This document shows positions 61,474 to 64,000 of a stretch of 64,000 nucleotides of DNA, piece by piece; the stretch's first letter is position 1; every line of letters starts with the position of its first letter. The notes beneath the pieces are model-generated. The model saw nothing but the letters and a program-made list of their open reading frames with translations. It was not told the origin of the DNA and made no database searches. This stretch comes from an uncultured Tenacibaculum sp. (GTDB lineage Bacteria > Bacteroidota > Bacteroidia > Flavobacteriales > Flavobacteriaceae): positions 1 through 64,000 of the forward strand of contig NZ_CANNBW010000011.1 in assembly GCF_947502995.1 (NCBI RefSeq), in the 5' to 3' direction. The position numbers were made by a program, and so were the translations under genes.

Positions 61474-63579
61474 TTAACTTATATTACTCCAAATCCCACT
61501 GGTACGTTGTAAAGATGTAAGTCGTTTTAACATCAAAGCGTTTTCTTCTTTTTTAAGCCCAGGATCGTCATTTAATATTTTTATAGCACATTGTCGAGCA
61601 TTATATAAAATCGGACTATCTTTTACAACATCTGCGATTTTAAGATTCAAAACACCACTTTGTTGTGTTCCCATAATATTTCCTGGTCCTCTTAATTTTA
61701 AGTCTACTTCAGCAATTTTAAATCCATCAGAAGTTTCTACCATGGTTTTAATTCTAGTTTTGGCATCAGAAGACAATTTTACTCCGGTTAATAGAATACA
61801 ATAACTCTGTTCTGCTCCTCTACCTACCCTACCACGTAACTGATGCAATTGACTTAAACCAAAACGCTCAGAACTTTCGATAACCATTACAGATGCATTT
61901 GGAACATTTACACCAACTTCAATAACAGTGGTAGCCACCATAATTTGAGTTTCTTTTCTTAAAAAACGTTCCATTTCATAATCTTTGTCTGCAGGTTTCA
62001 TCTTCCCATGTACAATACTAATTTGATACTTTGGTGACGGAAATTCTCGAACAATACTTTCGTAACCATCCATTAAATCTTTATAATCCATAGCCTGTGA
62101 CTCTTGAATTAATGGATAAACTACATACACTTGTCTTCCTTTCTCTATTTCATCTTTTAAAAATCGAAATACTCCTAAACGATGACTATCGTATCGATGT
62201 ACTGTTTTTACAGCTTTTCTTCCTGGAGGTAGTTCATCTATCACAGAAACATCTAAATCTCCATAAACAGACATTGCTAAAGTTCTAGGAATTGGAGTTG
62301 CAGTCATAACTAAAACATGTGGTGGAACTCCTTCAATCTCACTTTTTTTCCAAAGTTTACTTCTTTGTGCAACACCAAATCGATGTTGTTCATCTATAAT
62401 TGCTAACCCTAATTTTTTAAATTGAACTTTATCTTCTAAAATAGCATGTGTTCCTATTAAAATATGGAGTGATCCATTTTCTAAACCTTCATGAATCTCT
62501 CTTCGTTTTTTTGTTTTGGTAGAACCCGTTAATAACTCCACATTAATGGTAGTATTAGCAAGTAACTCTTTTATTCCATTGTAATGCTGATTTGCCAAAA
62601 TTTCTGTAGGAGCCATTATTGTTGCCTGATAACCATTATCAATTGCTAATAACATCACTAAAAGTCCAACTATAGTTTTACCCGATCCAACATCTCCTTG
62701 TAAGAGACGATTCATTTGTGCACCAGTTCCCGTATCTTTTCTAATCTCTTTTAATACTTTTTTTTGAGCATTTGTTAAGTCAAAAGGTAAATGATTATTG
62801 TAAAAGGTATTAAACTGCTCTCCTACATTTTCAAAAACATATCCTTTAATTCTCGATTTATTGATTAGTTTTTTTACTAACAACTGTAATTGAATATAAA
62901 ACAGTTCTTCAAATTTTAATCGATATTGTGCTTTTGCTAATAATTCTTGACTTTTAGGAAAATGTATGTTAAGAATCGATTCTTTTTTATGTAATAACTG
63001 ATTTTCAGTTCTAAAATCAGTTGTAAATGTTTCTTCTATACTATCAAAAGATTGTTGTAATAAATTTTGAATCATGGTTCTCATGACTTTATTACTAACA
63101 CCTTTATTTGATAATTTCTCGGTAGAAGGATAAACAGGTTGCATTGCCATTTGTATCTTACTTTTATATTCAGATACTAATTCCATTTCAGGATGCGCCA
63201 TGTTTGCAGTTCCTTTGAACCAGTTTAATTTTCCATAAACTACATAAGGTGTGTTTACTTTTAAACTGTCTTTAATCCATTTTACACCTTTAAACCAAAC
63301 TAATTCCATTGTACCAGTTGCATCAGCGAATGTTGCAACTAATCTACTTCCTCTTTTCTGTTTTACAGTTTTAATTCCTGTAATTTTACCAACTACCTGA
63401 ACTTCTGAACTATTCTGATGTAATTGATTGATGGTGTAAAACTGAGTTTTATCAATATAACGATTTGGGAATAAGTGCAAAAAATCATTACAGGTTTTTA
63501 TTCCTAACTCAGAATACAACAATTCTGCTCTTGCAACGCTAACCCCCTTAATATATGTAACTGGTTGATTTAAGTTCAT
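61474..63579 (-). CDS. recG: ATP-dependent DNA helicase RecG
   Basis: A 701-residue branched-DNA helicase that remodels stalled forks and Holliday junctions. The N-terminal wedge/OB domain (VQVVGKITGIKTVKQKRGSR) precedes the motor: Walker A LLQGDVGSGKTIVGLLVMLL, DEQH box LAIIDEQHRFGVAQRSKLW, motif III VMTATPIPRTLAMSVYGDLD, and motif VI SQLHQLRGRVGRGAEQSYC. The length is typical. It is second in a unit with the partial gene at the right edge (14-bp gap). Confidence 0.97.
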   Translation of the reverse strand: MNLNQPVTYIKGVSVARAELLYSELGIKTCNDFLHLFPNRYIDKTQFYTINQLHQNSSEVQVVGKITGIKTVKQKRGSRLVATFADATGTMELVWFKGVKWIKDSLKVNTPYVVYGKLNWFKGTANMAHPEMELVSEYKSKIQMAMQPVYPSTEKLSNKGVSNKVMRTMIQNLLQQSFDSIEETFTTDFRTENQLLHKKESILNIHFPKSQELLAKAQYRLKFEELFYIQLQLLVKKLINKSRIKGYVFENVGEQFNTFYNNHLPFDLTNAQKKVLKEIRKDTGTGAQMNRLLQGDVGSGKTIVGLLVMLLAIDNGYQATIMAPTEILANQHYNGIKELLANTTINVELLTGSTKTKKRREIHEGLENGSLHILIGTHAILEDKVQFKKLGLAIIDEQHRFGVAQRSKLWKKSEIEGVPPHVLVMTATPIPRTLAMSVYGDLDVSVIDELPPGRKAVKTVHRYDSHRLGVFRFLKDEIEKGRQVYVVYPLIQESQAMDYKDLMDGYESIVREFPSPKYQISIVHGKMKPADKDYEMERFLRKETQIMVATTVIEVGVNVPNASVMVIESSERFGLSQLHQLRGRVGRGAEQSYCILLTGVKLSSDAKTRIKTMVETSDGFKIAEVDLKLRGPGNIMGTQQSGVLNLKIADVVKDSPILYNARQCAIKILNDDPGLKKEENALMLKRLTSLQRTSGIWSNIS

Positions 63580-63593
63580 TCAATAATTAAAAG

Positions 63594-64000
63594 TTAATGA
63601 TCTTTTTTGTCTTCAATCTCAAATTTAATTTCTTCTCCTTCCCAATCAAAAGCACAAGATTCAACAGTCTTTTTAATGTAATCTTTTTTATAATCAATAG
63701 TTTCACCTACTTCTCTAATAAAAACAATTTTATCTTCTACCCCTTCTTTATCATTTGGAAATACTATTTTTTCCTCGAACCAAGAACCTCCATCAGCAAA
63801 ACTAGAAAATGCAATACCTTTCTTTAAGCTTCCATCATTAAACCAATAAACTCCCCCACCATCTACTCCACAAGCTTCAGCTATAGCATCTACTAAAAAA
63901 ATAGACTTAATATTCTTCAATCCTTTATTTCCAAATACTCTAATTTTAAAAGTTGTTGCACTTCCTAAAAAACTTGAATTTTCTTCATATTTATTAGTTT
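63594..64000 (-). CDS. partial gene of unknown function, 5' end beyond the window
   Basis: The minus-strand frame ending at 63594 stays open to the edge (134 codons visible). A TTG at 63920 lies inside continuous coding-like sequence (FLGSATTFKIRVFGNKG precedes it), so I treat the start as outside the window. Visible protein is alpha/beta with a Gly-rich stretch (EACGVDGGGVYWFNDGSLKK) and an acidic tail ending KKDH. The family is not recognised. It lies 14 bp upstream of recG and is probably co-transcribed with it. Confidence 0.6.
   Translation of the reverse strand, partial: TNKYEENSSFLGSATTFKIRVFGNKGLKNIKSIFLVDAIAEACGVDGGGVYWFNDGSLKKGIAFSSFADGGSWFEEKIVFPNDKEGVEDKIVFIREVGETIDYKKDYIKKTVESCAFDWEGEEIKFEIEDKKDH

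Noticed and set aside
1..64000. tRNA, rRNA, CRISPR arrays or prophage
   Set aside because: Intergenic gaps are short and none shows a cloverleaf, regular spaced repeats or phage-type genes on reading.

Overview
The window looks like chromosome of a marine Flavobacteriaceae (Tenacibaculum/Polaribacter-like). It is AT-rich, Shine-Dalgarno sequences are weak or absent, and TAnnTTTG-type -7 promoter boxes recur. It carries family hallmarks: a type IX secretion sorting domain, bacillithiol synthesis (BshA), a split transketolase, malate:quinone oxidoreductase, an OstA-like protein and a tricorn-type S41 peptidase. Assignment below family level is inference. I saw no rRNA, tRNA, CRISPR array, insertion sequence or prophage. 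Housekeeping genes sit among small lipoproteins and unrecognised membrane proteins.

Layout. 0-8 kb: rRNA/tRNA methyltransferase, carbohydrate-binding-like lipoprotein, AraC regulator, double SnoaL lipoprotein, RelA/SpoT, Fur-type regulator, PurA. 8-18 kb: group II decarboxylase, OstA-like protein coupled to a class III aminotransferase, long-chain acyl-CoA synthetase, M1 peptidase, GcvT, acyltransferase. 18-24.3 kb: RmuC, then a compact operon of DUF4178, DUF350, membrane spermidine-synthase-like and AdoMet-decarboxylase-like genes, followed by a lipoprotein gene broken by one amber codon. 24.3-27.2 kb: a secreted alpha-amylase with three starch-binding modules, preceded by a tandem palindromic operator-like site. 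27-33 kb: GlyA, LETM1-like protein, proline dehydrogenase, AroB, BshA, transketolase N-half. 33-42 kb: TPR-AraC regulator, tricorn-like protease, 'asparagine synthetase B'-type protein, DnaB. 42-49 kb: DUF3810 protein, PepT, LysA, the rpsF-rpsR-rplI operon, fatty acid hydroxylase. 49-57 kb: ECF sigma/anti-sigma-like/outer membrane protein operon, TPM-domain protein, Mqo, a tandem pair of Cys-containing membrane proteins and a DoxX-like protein. 57-64 kb: PriA, alpha/beta hydrolase, a double-glycine-leader Cys-rich peptide, RecG and an edge-truncated gene.

How it works together. Genes lie in short operons, and almost every convergent pair shares one bidirectional hairpin terminator. The most system-like locus is the 19.7-23.2 kb polyamine/DUF350/DUF4178 cluster, which resembles the YjfL/PspA-associated envelope-stress neighbourhoods but is reduced to four genes. 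Four gene starts differ from the longest or first-ATG reading. gcvT and the TPR-AraC gene start downstream of TTG codons that lie inside their -7 boxes. priA very probably starts at a rare ATT codon, 31 codons upstream of its first ATG. The right-edge gene runs off the window.
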